From Motacilla alba alba (lineage: Eukaryota; Chordata; Aves; Passeriformes; Motacillidae), in contig NC_052046.1 in NCBI RefSeq assembly GCF_015832195.1, positions 29,106,911 to 29,170,910 on the forward strand: 64,000 nucleotides of DNA. Direction: 5' to 3'. Positions 23,905 to 37,661 of this stretch are shown piece after piece. The position numbers and the translations under genes were made by a program. How positions within the stretch are numbered: position 1 is the stretch's first letter; every line of letters begins with the position of its first letter. The notes under the pieces were generated by a model. It did not search any database. It saw only the letters and a program-made list of their open reading frames with translations, and was not told where the DNA came from.

Positions 23905-26900
23905 CTGGGAAGAGATGCATCAAGTTACAAACAATTTTTTTGTCATTTTTAGTACCAGTGAAACTCAAGATTTTCCACCCTCAAAATCACTTATCTAGCA
24001 CAGTGACGTGTCATGGTTAATGTCCCACATAACTGGCCTGTGCTACTGGAGGCAGGTAACTTTGAGGTTTCATGAGTGATGTGCTGCTCCACAGCTGCTT
24101 GCTCACCCCTAGACTCTTAGCTGCTTTCAGAAGTTTTAGATAAGAACAGCAGTAGAACTAAGTGTGTACTTACAGCAATACATTAGCATTAGCACTCACT
24201 TACAAAGGGAAGTTACTAGAAACCAATTAGTTAATCTATCATCTATGCCCATTTAGTTTGATCATTTTGAAATCCACTGGTCAACAAGGGGTCTTGTCTC
24301 ATCATTTACTGACACTGGAGTTCTTGGGTATTATGTTAGGAAAAAAGTAATTCTCTTGTTAATATACTTTTATGTAATTTCTTTGACTAGACATTTTCTA
24401 AGGAAGATGAGTAAGTCTGGATAGTTTTATATATATTTCTCTTTCTTACATATTTTCTACAATTTCTACATCATAATAATTAATCATTGCCAACTTAACA
24501 AGAGGAAATAAAAATAGGTTTTGCTTTTTACCACTCAGAAAGAAATTCCACCCAGCTTTCCCAAAAGTCACTAAGCAGAAAAGGAAAAAATGAGAGGTGA
24601 TGTAACATTAGGTACTCAAAAATAATGAATAGGTTGCTTCATAACAATTTCTGTTGTTGGTGTGGGGAATATTCTGTTTGTTAACTGAAATACCGAGGAA
24701 ATAGAAAGAAGAAATAAATGGTTTATCAAATAAAGCTATTCAAACTAGATTTTTTTTAAACTCTTCCTCAGCAAGCTCTAGGGATGACTTGGTTTTAAAG
24801 CATACGTGTAAGTAATAACTAGAGATAGTGTTGCTGAGTAAACAAGACTGATTTTGAAACCGGTGTTAAGAGACAAAATTCTGTTTGCAGTCTTGGAGTA
24901 CAGATCATATACACAATTATAAAAAATTATGTTAGTTATGCTGCTAACACATTCCCTCTGTCCTGTAGGAAGGGCAGAGACCAGCCTTTTGACTCAATAC
25001 AAGTTGAGGACCAAGGAGTGTAGCTGCAGCCCAGCTCTTTCTTCCCCTCACAGCAAAAGTGTAAAGCTTGCTTCTGTACTCAGCAGCCAAAAAAGTGACA
25101 AACACCTCACACAGCCTGCATGCAGCTCTCTCCAAGGTAAGAGCCAACCATATTTCCTCTTCCCCAAAAAATTCTTGCTTTCGTTTCCTTCCCTCAGGAA
25201 GGAATTTCTGGCAGTGCTGCCAGAAAAGCTGAAACTGATTTAAAATCTATATTTGTATGCTATTTCGAATAGGTCTCAACTGGGTAAATAATGGACAGAA
25301 TATTCAGTCAGATTTAAGGATAAACTTTTATGACCTGCTATTTATTCAGGATCAGAAAGGCGTACTCACATCACAATTGCAACCTGCACTTTTCTCAAGC
25401 TGTCAGAGTGACTCCTGCACCCTTCTATGGACAGAAGTCAGCAGGGGCAGATGAAGCAGTACGGTGCCCAAATTTCTGCTGCGTTTTGTAACAGCACACA
25501 TAAAGGCCATATGCAGTGGCATGGAAACACTTAAGAGTCTCCATACTGGGTACACTGAGTCATCAACGCTGGCATGTCCTGGTATGTCTGCTGACTAACT
25601 GATTCACAGAGCAGAGAACCACTCCAAACTATGAAATAAGATTTAGTCTCCCAGCACCAGCTCTGAGAAGAGGTGTGCATTGTCTGATAAAGAAACCCTA
25701 TTCAAGGGCAGCTAGCCTCACGAAGCACATACTTTTCTTCTACATATTCCCACATCCACCTGTTACATCAAGCTCTAAAGGTTTCCATGCCTTTGGGCCC
25801 AGCTGGAGCAGAAGGCTACTAGACTACACTAAATTTGGTTCATTAAGCCTCTAAAACTTAATGTCTTTTCTGGCTTAAATGATACAGTGAGAAAAAAAAG
25901 TCTGTGCCTTAAAAACTTGTTAAAGTTTTTTTTTTCTTTTCTTTTGAAATAAAGACACTGGCATGCACATCCATTATTTCCATCTAGTAAAGAAATGATG
26001 CAATTTTAATAAAAGTCAAAGTAGTGGACAGTTCTTGGGGGAAGCTGAATACCTTAGTCTGCTTGAATTAACTTTGGAAGGTAAGAAACCAACTTAATAC
26101 AAAACTCTTCTTCTACTCTGGAAGAAACTACAGCTGATAAGAAAATAGAAGGCTGGAATCTAGGAAGACAGCCAGCCCCCTGATGGAGTCAAGGTCTTGC
26201 CCAATACTTTGTCCTGCCACTCTAAAATGCAAATAGATCATGTACCACTTTAATATGGCATGAAAAGAACTGAAGCAACTGATTCCCAGTTGGAATGATC
26301 AACATCGCAATGGGATTGAAAAATCAGACAGACATCCAGACTGAAAGCCCCAACTGTTGTTTCACAAAAATCATGACAATATTGCTTTCTGTTTGGCTCT
26401 TAATCCCCTGAAGATGCACCCTTAAACAGGGCAAATCAAAAATTTTTAAGATTTTGAGAAAATACTTTATTAAAAATATTTAAAGACACAGCTAGACTTT
26501 TACACTACAGTCTGTGTCAAATAACAGCATTTATCTATGCTTATTTAACCATATCATTAAGCATGTCAGATGCCTGGTTACTTTCAGAGGCCAGGATCTT
26601 GATGTAAATTACAGTCATGTCACTCAGTCAGAAAAATAGGCAGGAAATCTAATACAGGAATTTACTTTGCAGTGGAAAGTCTGCTGAATATGGAAACATC
26701 AGAGAGAAAAACAGTCTCCTCCTTGTAAAATTCTATGGAAAGATTTAGCAGGAAGAACTCCAGATGATGCAGTTTTTACGTGGCTTCGCCTAGTTCTTAG
26801 TCAGAAAAGCAAGATTTTGCTCTCATGTTTCTAAAACATTGGTTTGATTTCTAAAATTTTATTTCTAATTTTATTTCTAAGAGATTTGATTTCCATCACT

Positions 26901-29900
26901 TTCATGAACAATGACTCCTCTACAGTCATAGTGCAGCAAACTGTTCTTGAAGTATCAACAGCTGTTTCTATTTTTTAAGTTTACATACACAGCATAGTAC
27001 TTTTCTAGGAACTCTGGTTTTTCTACAGATTTCTACAGCAGCCTATTAAAAAGGCAAAAAGAAAGCATATTATATTATCTACTCCAAATAAGTTTGCTTT
27101 TAAGCTTTAACCATTTTTTATTCCCTTTATTTAATTGCATTAAATAAAAGCAATAGTTGCCCAAGCCCTTGTGTAAAATGTTTCAGAATGGAAAGAATTT
27201 CTCCTGCCCCCACCCATCTTTTTTCCCTGACAACAAGTCCAACCCACATAAAGTTTACACCAGGTCACTTAACAAATTCAGCATACAATTCCTAAGGTCC
27301 TGGGTCTACAGAGAGCAATAATGAACTACAAAATCCTACCTTCCTCCTCACGAACACTGCCTTGCACGGCTGCACACTGAGGAGCAAAGGAGCAGAGGGC
27401 TCTCGAAGCTTTTGTAGCCTGCGCAGGAAACTCCACCCAGCAACCAGTGTTTCCACAGCCCTAGTAATCATCTGCATCAGCTATATCTGGGTGCCACCCA
27501 AAGACGAGAAACATTAGGAAAAAAAAAAAAAGTCATTGCGAAACTATGTGCTGGCGAAAGTATGAGCAGATTTCAGAAGGGAAAAGACAACAAATGAGCA
27601 AACCATGGTAGCTCTTCTCTCCTGCCCTAACCACATCCCCAGTTTTAATAAATTGCAATAAATCTTTTGGGATCACATGAATAAATATTAAGAAAACAAA
27701 ATTTGAGTAATTCTCTTCACATTTTAACGTCTGATATAGTTCCAAAAGTGAATATATTAAGATACATTTTTGCTCAGTGAAACTTTGAGAGAAGAAAGGG
27801 TGAAGAGTCAAGGCAGCATCCTCACTTAACTGAGATCCGGTGGCTATGAGCTCTGCCGCTTTTGCATGTGGGTCCATGGCAGAAATAACCCAGGAATAAA
27901 ACATGTCTAGTATTTCATGTAAATAACTCTTTTTTTTTTTTTTCTTGGAAAGAAACTCAATCAAAAAGGGAGACTTAATATAAGAGACATAATTGGCATC
28001 TAAATAATTAGAAAGAGATTGAAACAATCAGATAAAACTCGGAAGTACAAAGTGAGAGTGATTTGCACAAGATGAGGCTAGAAGTGGTTTTCTGAAAGCA
28101 CTTCCTTGCCAAGCCAGCACAGCACAACACCATCACTAACATCTCAGACTGGCCTGGAGCATGATGCCCAGTGAAGAAATACCTGTTGCTGAACCAGAAG
28201 TGTTTGCAATGGGCACATAGGGCTCCCAGCAGACTTTCATCGTCCTTCTGCTGACTGGCTGCAATGCACAGGTACCCCCAATATGGTTGATTTGCCCCAC
28301 ATGAATGTACATGAAATGCAGCCTGCCCTTGAAACCCATGTCTAACAATTAATTATGTAAAAAACAGGGCCAGGAAACCAGCTCCTTTAAAAAGGCTTTC
28401 TTTTATTAAAGACAGCTCTGAGTAGGCAACCCAAGGAGTCACGCACGCCACCGCTGCTCCCACTGGACAACACCAAGGAGAAGAACCGAAGCTTTGTCTT
28501 TTCGCACAGTTAGCATATCACTCTCCACCAAAGTCCTTAGAAACATACTGTTGGCTCCTCGTTTAGGGCTGTCATCCAGACTGAGTATTATTAAAGGTAT
28601 GCTGGTAGGATGGACTCCAGCTCTGGTCAATGGTGGGTGATTTCCTGTGGTTCTGCCAGTTTAAAGTCATAGTTTATGTGCTGGTTTGTTGTTTTTGAGA
28701 GTGTCCACATAGTACCAACAACTCCTCATTTAAATTCAGTCCAGGTGCAAGTCCTTCTGGGAGCAGAGGAAGTAGCTCCTGACAGAAAGGGATATGACTA
28801 CAGGGGGAGATAGTAACACTTAACAGCGGCAGCCAAAGGCAAGTCCCAGAACTCTAACATTTGATATTCAACCACAGACCAACACTTCAAATTAAGCCCC
28901 TATCAACCTCATCAACATCAACTAGCAATTACCACCTGGAAAAAGAGCTTCCATCTCCAGCATTTTATTTCTCACAAATTATATGAGGAGGAAGAGGAAC
29001 AGACTGATGGTAATTGTTAGAGGAAATCCTCATAAATTTCTCAAACATGCACATTTCAGCACAACTTACGTCTTTCAGCACAACTTACATCTTTCTCTGT
29101 ACACCCAAATGTGTGCTGCTCAGAGTAATCTGCTCATCAAGGAGGTCCCCATCCCAGCAGCCCAAGCAGAGATCCTCCAGGACTGCTAAAGACACAGCAG
29201 CCAGTCCACCCCAACCCCCAGGTCTGCTCTCAGCAGTGGCCTCAGCCCTCATTCCGTACTTGAGTCACTGCCCTGCTGTCTTACAGAGGGCTGGGACTGA
29301 AAGTGGGACCCAGCCCACGGGCTGATGGCCTGTCACATTCCCAACCCCAGGTGCCAAATGCCTGGAGCTGGGGCTGCCTACCCCAGGTCTTCTGCTTCTG
29401 GCTGAGGTGATAGGATAGGAGGGGCTGCCAGGCCCTGCCTGTTGACCCCCATGGGAATATTTCTGGCCCTCAGAGAGTCCCCAGCCCACCTGAATCTCAG
29501 AGCAATTTTCTCCTATGCTTTGTTACTTCCTTTCCCCCTGTGCATTTAATTTATTATTTGACAAAAGTATTTTAGATGTTTTCAGTAAACTGAATAATTG
29601 AAGGAGCCTAGCAGCTGACAATGATACAGTGAGCAAGCTGTCAGGTGTATGTCGATTTGTTTATTTAATTATTATGTGTGACCCGAATTCCATATCAGAA
29701 TGACACTAGCAGTTGCATTTCACTTGGCTCAGGTGTATTACTCTTTTCTTGGGACTGTTTCCCCTGTCTATTAATGAGCACAGCTAAGGGTAGGAATCAG
29801 TGTGCTAGAAGTGCATAGTAAGACACTCCTCCATGTTGACTCTTTTTTCTAATATGATTTTTCCATAATCAGATTACTTCCCCATTTTTCTTATAGTAAT

Positions 29901-30090
29901 TATTAATACTATTTTCTGATTTATTTCTTTTGGGTTTTGGGCTTTTTAAAAATCTAATTGTATTGTCTTTCAGGCTCATGTTTCCACCTTCAGAGTGATA
30001 TCACAAGAAAGTACAATGACTTGTGCTACTAGTCATTGAAGAAGCCATTTGCATTTACTTTTCCTTCTTAATGGGTGGATAGATGCTGAT
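23905..30090. other. Intergenic or 5' region of ANXA1, no coding exon seen
   Basis: This must contain ANXA1 intron 1, and the non-coding first exon and promoter are expected here or further upstream, but I could not identify them. Perfect AP-1 heptamers (TGAGTCA) occur at 23496-23502, inside intron 2, and at 25556-25562. Two 19-bp tandem copies of a tttcagcacaacttac unit occur at about 29055-29096. Confidence 0.5.
28356..28680 (-). mobile_element. Possible LTR fragment, minus strand
   Basis: On the minus strand an AATAAA (28407-28402) follows a GC-richer stretch and precedes a short tail ending near TTTTTTACA (28356), like the R/U5 part of a bird LTR. No matching 5' end or target-site duplication was found, so this is only a candidate. 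Confidence 0.3.
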
Positions 30091-30582
30091 TGACTCACTG
30101 TCTTCCTGGAGCTCAGCTGAGTCACCATCTGCACTAGAGTGCCTTATTGTACAAAGTGCTGCCACTTAAAAAAGATGCAGATTTGCATTTGGATGGAGCT
30201 CTTAACAATTGTTTATTGTTAAGTTTATAACTGTTACTCCATCATTTGTTTCATAAAGCTATCACAGTTTGCATATTGTTTACTATTGAGTTGTCATTAT
30301 CTATTCAGAAGTGGCAAAGCATGCAGCCACTGTTGTAGATATCCAAATATCTCAAAAATGACAAAAATAAGTATATTTGTTTAGAGCACTCAATGCATGG
30401 AATGCAATTGAGAGAAACAGAAATGTTCAGTGAAAATAGAAAAGAAAAAGGGTCACTTGATCAACCGCCATATTTGGCTATGCCAAATATTTCTTTTAAG
30501 GCTAGTGATGACTCAGCTCAGTTGGGAAGATGGGATTTCCCCAAGCAATCCATCCTACACAAAGTGGTAGGAAAATGAGTCA
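30091..30582. promoter_or_regulatory. Cluster of four AP-1 consensus sites, candidate enhancer
   Basis: Perfect TGASTCA heptamers lie at 30091-30097 (TGACTCA), 30118-30124 (TGAGTCA), 30509-30515 (TGACTCA) and 30576-30582 (TGAGTCA). They lie between the divergent ANXA1 and coiled-coil genes. AP-1 control is plausible for an inducible, stress-responsive gene such as ANXA1. The enhancer role is inference. Confidence 0.35.
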
Positions 30583-32056
30583 GGAATTTTCATCTATTTC
30601 ATCTATTTCAGAGGCTGCTACCAACCTGCTGTAACTCTGTGTTTATGCCACCCAAGGTGTCTTAAAGAAGTGCTAAGGTTGGAGAAATTCAGGAAATGAT
30701 GATTCTATCTACACAAAAACTAAAGACCACATTTTACAAATTACCTTCAGACTGCCTATGAGATAAACTTTAAGAGAAAATTGATGCTCACAAATTGCAT
30801 TGTTATGAAATAGCATTATCCTGAGGGAGCTACTGACAGTGCGGTCAGGTGATAAATCATAGAACAGAGCTCTGCCTGTTTCATGCCATGACAGCCATCC
30901 ATTTTGAACCATCTGACAGCAATCCAGAGCCAACTGGAATCTACCTCTCTGATCTTTTGCACCTTGTGACCTCATTTATCTTCAGTAGCTTTTATCCACT
31001 TCCTAAAAACTGAGGGGAATACATTATTCCATTTCATTAGGCACCTAGGACCTGCAGCATAGCACCTGTACTCAGGTTACAGGCAACAGAGACATTCATA
31101 TCGAAGATACAGATCTAAGAATATGTATGACTTACAGCAGGCCTGCTGAAGGCAGCAATATTCCCAAGAAGACATTCCAGAGACAATGCAGTCTTTTTAC
31201 AACATATTTATCAATTCCTGTACAAATCCTATTTCAGGAAGTGTGTCTCAGTTACATTATTCAGAAAAATATCTTTCCTGCATATTGAGGTAAAGGGCCT
31301 CCTCAGACCTTCATCTCTTCCTTTGACATACACAAGAGATAAAATATCAAATTCAGTGAGAACAGCTACACTATCTATTAATTTGCACCTGATCTGCACG
31401 GTTCTAATGAGTTCCATCTAGATTCCATCTAAGTTCTGATTATGTGTACCCATGTGATCCTGTATTATGGGCTGGATAGATTCAAATCTAGACATAGAAT
31501 TTATTTTTTAATTTCATGCTTAAACCCAAAAAAGTTCATTAGACACAACAGGACATTTAAAACTGTGTAATGTCTTTTATGGATTCTCTGTTAAAGGTTT
31601 TATTTTTATTGTATTTCCCATTCAGATCATGTTTCATTTCTGAACCTCTTTGCAAGCTTGTAAATAGGGAAAAGATGCATTTGTTGATACTGATGCAAAA
31701 CAAATCATAAATATTTTTGAGGAACCTTCTAATAGGGATTCACTTTATTTACACTGCATAATATATTTAGGACCTTTGTCTTTTAACATGGATTTGCATT
31801 TTGTTATTGCCTCATGAAATGCAGGATTAGCAATAATTCTCAGGCAGCAGGAATTCCATAGTTTAATCAAACATACATCTGCTTCTATAATCAGCTTTAA
31901 TACTTACTGTTCTCTTAGTTGCAGTAAATATTTTTCTGCAGTTCCATAAGTTTTTAGAAGTGTAATGGTATATTCTGTGTCTCATCGTTAAACATGGCTT
32001 GGCTATCCAGAAGACACAATCACGGAGTCTCCCCCAGTCAGGGTGACCCCAAAAGG

Positions 32057-32691
32057 TGGAAAAGTCTCTGCTCCAACCCATGCCTTCAAAGAAAGACTCA
32101 GTAGTGCTCTGTTGCCCAGTCTCAAGGTAGTTTATTGTGTGTTCTTTTAGATTTTCTTCCTAAACTGCTGTGGTCTCCTCAGCAGGTCAGCCAGAGGCAC
32201 ACTCTGCACACCCCCTACCCCTACAGCTGGTGCTATCTTTTATACTAAAAACTACGTGTACTGTATTTATAATTCTGTTCCAATAGCTATCACCTATGTT
32301 AGACAGTCAGCTTCTATTCTAAACCAATCTAAAAGTGCCAACATCACCCAAATCATGGAGGCTATGAAGAAGAAGGAAGGAGGACAAGGGATGCCCTGAT
32401 TCCTCCATCTTGGAGCCTCAGACCCCCATATACAAAATCCAAACCCCTGTGTACAAGGCTTAAAACCCCCTTGTACAGCACTCAAAAACTCTTCCTTTCA
32501 CTTTGTGACTACTTCTACTACAATACCTAAACTTTGTGGCTTGCAATTCTTCATACAGAGTTGGTAATTTGCTCCATGGGCTAAGATCAAAACCCCACAT
32601 GTCTTTGGCTGCATGCCAGGGTCTCAGAGCCCCCTGCCAGTGGCTCAGGCCATCCAGGGCACCCAGAGGGGTGTCCTGGGTTCCGACAACA
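32057..32691 (-). mobile_element. Solo LTR of an endogenous retrovirus, minus strand, 635 bp
   Basis: On the minus strand it starts TGTTGTCGGAACCCAGGA and ends GCAGAGACTTTTCCA. It has a TATAAAA box (32244-32238) and an AATAAA (32136-32131) in the right order and spacing for an LTR. The flanks CAAAAGG (32050-32056) and CAAAATG (32692-32698) differ at one base and may be the target-site duplication. No internal viral genes adjoin it, which fits recombination to a solo LTR. Confidence 0.75.
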
Positions 32692-35600
32692 CAAAATGTT
32701 AATGAGCAGCCCCATGCACAGAGAAATAAAAATAGCCCATCCTCTCATGGAAACAAGCTGAGTAGCCGCTTGAGAAATCATGTCAAGGTAACATCATTTT
32801 GGAGATTACAAATCCCATTCAGTTTAAATGAACTCAAGTTTAGAGAAATGCCTCCAGAAGCTTTTCAATGTCTCAGACAGCCTTCCAAAGAAAAACCCCT
32901 ATAACTGTGTGCCAAAATAATTTAGATGAGGAAAATGTAGACCTTCTAGGAAGCCTCAAGGGAAAAAAACATTGGAAGTATTTGTTACACATATCTTCAT
33001 CCAAATCACAGTAGAGCAAAACAGACCTATTTGATAATGAAGTTGTGACAAAAATAGTAAATTACAGTGGAGTAATTTACATTTATTACTACAGTAACAG
33101 TAAATCTCAGTGTACATTCAGTGGAAAGTGCTAAGAGGACAAGAAAAAGTGGGAAAGCATAAGCTTTTCAGAGTCCTATGCAGTGTACAATGCTAATCAG
33201 AGGGTGTAAATAATAACAGAAGAGTCATTCAGGTCAAGGGAAAACAAGTGAATTTAAACAATTGTACTGTGCATAAAAGCTGTGGAAATGTCAGTGTCCT
33301 TGACGGAGAAAACGTCCAAACATCCTCCCCAACAGAAAACCAAACCAAAACAAGAAAGTTGGTGGTATGTCACAACGGATCTGAGGATGAAGGGAACTGG
33401 GCAATCTCTTCTAAGGAAACCAAGCAGCAGGATGAGCAGTCCTCTGATTTACAAGAGACTCAACCCTGCTGCACAATTAAGTTGTTGTAACTTCAAAGAA
33501 AGAAAAGACAACACTAATTAGCAAAAAATTAATCAGCAGATGAACCAGCTGTGGTACTGCAATATGTAGGTTAAATTTAGCCATCTGGGATTTCCCAGTT
33601 TATTTGGCATTCTGAAATTGATTCCTTGAAGTAGCTTTACATCTACTGCCATTTCTTGTGCCACTTTTTCTTTTAAAGAAAATTAATATTATAAATATTT
33701 ATAAATAGGCCCTTAGCAAACTCTGGTCCTTTGCTTGCTGTTGCAGTGAGTGGATCTATTGACAAAAAATGTTCAGGTTAAAACAAAAAAACATATCTTA
33801 TTCCCTGTCTATAGCAAGGAGCAAGTGTCAAGCTCTGAATCTTCAGAATCACTTCAGTCAAGGTCATATTTGTTCTGGGTGTCATAGCCCTGACTTGGGT
33901 CCCACTACTATGTAGAAACAAGAATTACATAATAAGTGCATAATAGTAAATCATGTTTTGCTTTTTGTGTACATTGAAGGTGGGGTAAGAACAGTCATAA
34001 AAAAAACCTAAGGAAACTATATATTCCATTCACTCTTGTAACATCTTTTCCCAGAATATTGAGGGTGGTTTGTGGCTAGAAGTTTTTGGAGACTGCTTGG
34101 CTGTTACTATTTCACTCAGCAGCTTACCTGCCAAAATTAGGAGACAACTAATTCACAATTACTCAGTGATTGCAAAACCGGTTTGCTTCTACGGAACACC
34201 AGAATAGTTTAGCCTCAAACAAAATAAAACTTTTCATGTACCTTTCCTTCAAATCTACACAAAACCAAAGTGTTGATAGTGAAAAATCTAAACTGCAGTA
34301 TTCCATTTGAAAAAGTAGGTTTTCTTACCTCCTGCATTTTATGCATTTTTCCCTCAAGTTAAAAATAAGTTTATTGTTGACTTTCAGCAAATTATGATTT
34401 ATATCCAGGAGATTTCCTGCAAACTCTTGCATTGTGATGTTGAACAGGAATTCCTTATTGTGTTTCCAGGTAAAACCCCAGAAAACTCCTTTTGTTTCAG
34501 TTTTACTCTCGACTGGATTGCCTCAAACTGCTGGGGAGGAAATACCACTAGGGCACAATGGTGCAAGTCACAGTTATTAAAGGGAAATTTTAAAGAGTTT
34601 AAGCTTGTTTCTGTTTCAGAGAGAACAAGGTTAAAGGTATGTTTGTATTTGTAGTATTTTGTCCCATTATAGAACTGCCTAATGGTACATAACTCAGAGT
34701 TTGATTTGCATTTGATTTTCCCCTAAGGAGAAAGATGCAGATGCAACATTCCAAATGTAGCCTAATTCTATAGCAGTGCAAGTTATTTATCCCTGGAGCT
34801 GCTATAAGTTTCTTAAGGTAATCAAAGTCATTGGGAATATACAAAGAGGAACATGAAACTCCCAGCCATAGAAATTTAACTACACATAATTATGCATGAA
34901 CTATCATGGATAACAAAATACGAGACAAGAATTTTAGCCAAAACAAACACATCAAAAGGAGTGATCTCGAGATATCTGTGGCACTACCAATCTGTTTTAT
35001 TGTGTTTATTTTATAGCTAGTACAGTCACATATTAGTTCTAGAATGGGACTATTACACAGCCCTCAAAGATTAAACAAAGCAAGAAACATCACAGTGAAA
35101 ATTAAAAATTTTAGTAGAAACTTAAAATACCTTATTTAAATACAAGAGGGAGTCTGTTATTTTCTGTTTGCTTCGCCAGTTTCTTCATTTAGCAGTAGTT
35201 GTAGCACTAACATGGCTTACATAATTTATTACTCTAAAAAATAATTTGGAAACATAATCTGTCAAATATGTTTTTATTTTTTATAAGATTGTGAATAGTT
35301 AAGATCAAACACCCTCATTTGTTCTGATGGTTGATTTTTCAATTGTTTCTTTTTCTCCTTTTCCATTCTTTACTCCTTTTTTTGCCTCTGTGGTAAGAGA
35401 AAAGAGAAAAGAAGGCAAAACCCTCGTTTGTTACCATAAAAACAAAACTCACAAAATAGTTCCTTTAAAAAAATACTCTCTCAAAAAAGCCTTTTGTATA
35501 GGTCACATTGTTATATATGTGTTCTTCACATCTCCGTGAAGCTATAAAATATTCAAATTAGCATAGTAGAGCAAATAGTCATAGAAATTAAATTAGCTGT

Positions 35601-36614
35601 GGATTATTTGTACAACAACTCACAATGAAGCTGCTTCCTGTAAACTCACAGCGAAACTGCTTGTTGAGTCAGTGGTACCAAAAGCCTTCCTTTTGTACTA
35701 TAATCTAAAGGCAAGTTCCTGGGTTTAATCCTTTTTGTCATAAGGGTGGGGAACCCAACAATAGCAGTGAGGTAGAAATCCTGAGCAATTGGTCTTACCT
35801 GCCTAGGCTGGATCACGTTGGCCTGCAGATTTCATTCTGTTCTGTTTTTTGTTTTGCAATTGCTAAATAGTAATTGCTTCTCCCTGTTTCTGCTGCTGTT
35901 TTGTTCATATTTACCTGGGAATATATCAGAAGTTTTGTGCCTGGATTTATTCCAAGAGAACAGCATATTTGACTTACAATTCAAAATAACCTGCCTATCT
36001 CGGCTGAGGCCAGTCACAGCATAATGGCATAGGAAGTGATAAAATGTGGGCTTGCTTTATATTTAATTAGCAGAGAAGGGAAACGGAAATACACTTCCTT
36101 GAAAAAAATTGTAAAAAGCAGGGAAAACTTTGTTCTAATGTAGTAACAGCTTCATCTGGACCAATTTAATCACTCAGTTCATATGAAATTAGAGCTGAAA
36201 TTGTATAAAATATCCCTTGGAACTCTATCAATTTAACTACTCCTGGAAGTATAGCAAGAGTATCATGTTTCACATTCTTTCAGCCAAAAGAAATGTGGAG
36301 ATTTATAAATTATTCTAATGAAGCCTTTCTCATCTTGTGGGTATTTGTGCTTTCAGATATATAGAACCAATCTGTATTTTTTCACTTATAGTAAGTTTTA
36401 GTTTGCTGGCAAAACAGACATTGCCTGACACAGGAGTCAGTGAGAAGAAACCGGATCCGCGTCTGTTTTACTTTCTGCAGGTATCTTGTTGCCTAGTGAG
36501 GCTCTTGCATTTTTTGCAGGTTAAATATTTATGTACACAGTGTGGGAGGTTTTCAGAAAACACCACAAGTTGATTCTCATCTCTCTGGAAACACTGAGAA
36601 ACAGACGGATAACC
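32692..36614. other. Upstream region of the coiled-coil gene, no coding exon seen
   Basis: A+T-rich sequence with one AP-1 heptamer at 35665-35671. About 36440-36520 is slightly CpG-bearing (ccggatccgcg) and holds donor-like (cag/gtatct at 36479) and acceptor-like (tttttgcag to 36519) signals, so the 5' UTR of the coiled-coil gene may begin here. No TATA box or CpG island is evident. Confidence 0.4.
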
Positions 36615-36624
36615 ATGGATGAAG
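36615..36624 (+). CDS. Coiled-coil gene, first coding exon (residues 1-4)
   Basis: Only ATG GAT GAA G is coded before donor GTAATT. The ATG has a strong context. An in-frame ATG at 36531 would add 28 residues but has a weak context. A possible acceptor (tttttgcag) ends at 36519, so the exon may begin at 36520 with further non-coding exons upstream. The phase fits exon 2 exactly. Confidence 0.65.
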
Positions 36625-37618
36625 GTAATTATTTAGAACTTAGTGTGTATTTAGTAAAAACAAGAAACGTTCATTTGTGTATGGTAGATTATGACACACA
36701 GCTATTGAGAGTGGAAGGGTGGAGCCAGGCCACTATTTCATCAAATAAATTGAGTGCAAAGTGTGAGGAGGACAACCATCTGTTTTTCCGGGGAAGAAAA
36801 GAACTCACACATATGAAATATGCACTAAAAGAGCTTAGTCCTTTACATAGCAGAAAGATAAGCACAAATGAATGACATTATTTTAAACACAGCTAATTAT
36901 TTTTCAAAAATTGTCTTGCTTACCTAGGAAATATATTTTTGAATGATAAGGATAATTTGGAAAGTTATGTATGTGTTCATAAACATTTAATGTTCTAAAT
37001 GTTCATAAACATTTAGAAAAGTGTGATAAAGGTCTTCTAAGTAAAGTCACTGCAGGTTTTACAAATAGTAATTTTTTAGAAAAACAGGCCTGACTTCACA
37101 GTTCAACAAGTATTGGGTATTTCAGACATGACACTCATGTCATTTCAGAAAATGCAATCTTAAAAGATGAGCAAGAGAGATTGTACAGGGGAATCATCAA
37201 AGGGCCAGTGAATATGGCTTCTGGTGAAAGTTTGAAAAGTGGAATATTATATAACAATAATGGAAGAATCTTTAGTTATTTCTCAGAAGACTGAGTTCAG
37301 AAATCTTAAAAAAAAATCTATTTGATTGTAGGTCAGGAAGCTATGAACTTAAGGAAAGGGAGTTTCATTTGGATTTTAAACATAAACCATTTTCACCATA
37401 AGTGATTAAAAATTGCTTAAATAGGTCCTAATTTTTTTACCATTTTTTTACTTGAGACTAATTTTTTTGCAAACTTAGACCTTTCCTCAAAGCCTTACAT
37501 CCCTTGTGCTTTTTTCTTCCCTGAAATGTTAACTCCTGTTTGCTGAAAAAAAAAATTAACTGCAAGGCAAATAAATTTTCCCAGAAGATTCTGCCTCAAA
37601 GAGGAGATGATGAGGTCA

Positions 37619-37661
<43 letters not shown>

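Noticed and set aside
23905..28030. Search for the ANXA1 non-coding exon 1 and its promoter
   Set aside because: No segment combined a plausible donor, TATA box and similarity to the mammalian 5' UTR well enough to report coordinates.
29014..29489. GC-richer stretch with open frames on both strands
   Set aside because: No recognisable domain, splice structure or repeat family. The frames look incidental to base composition.
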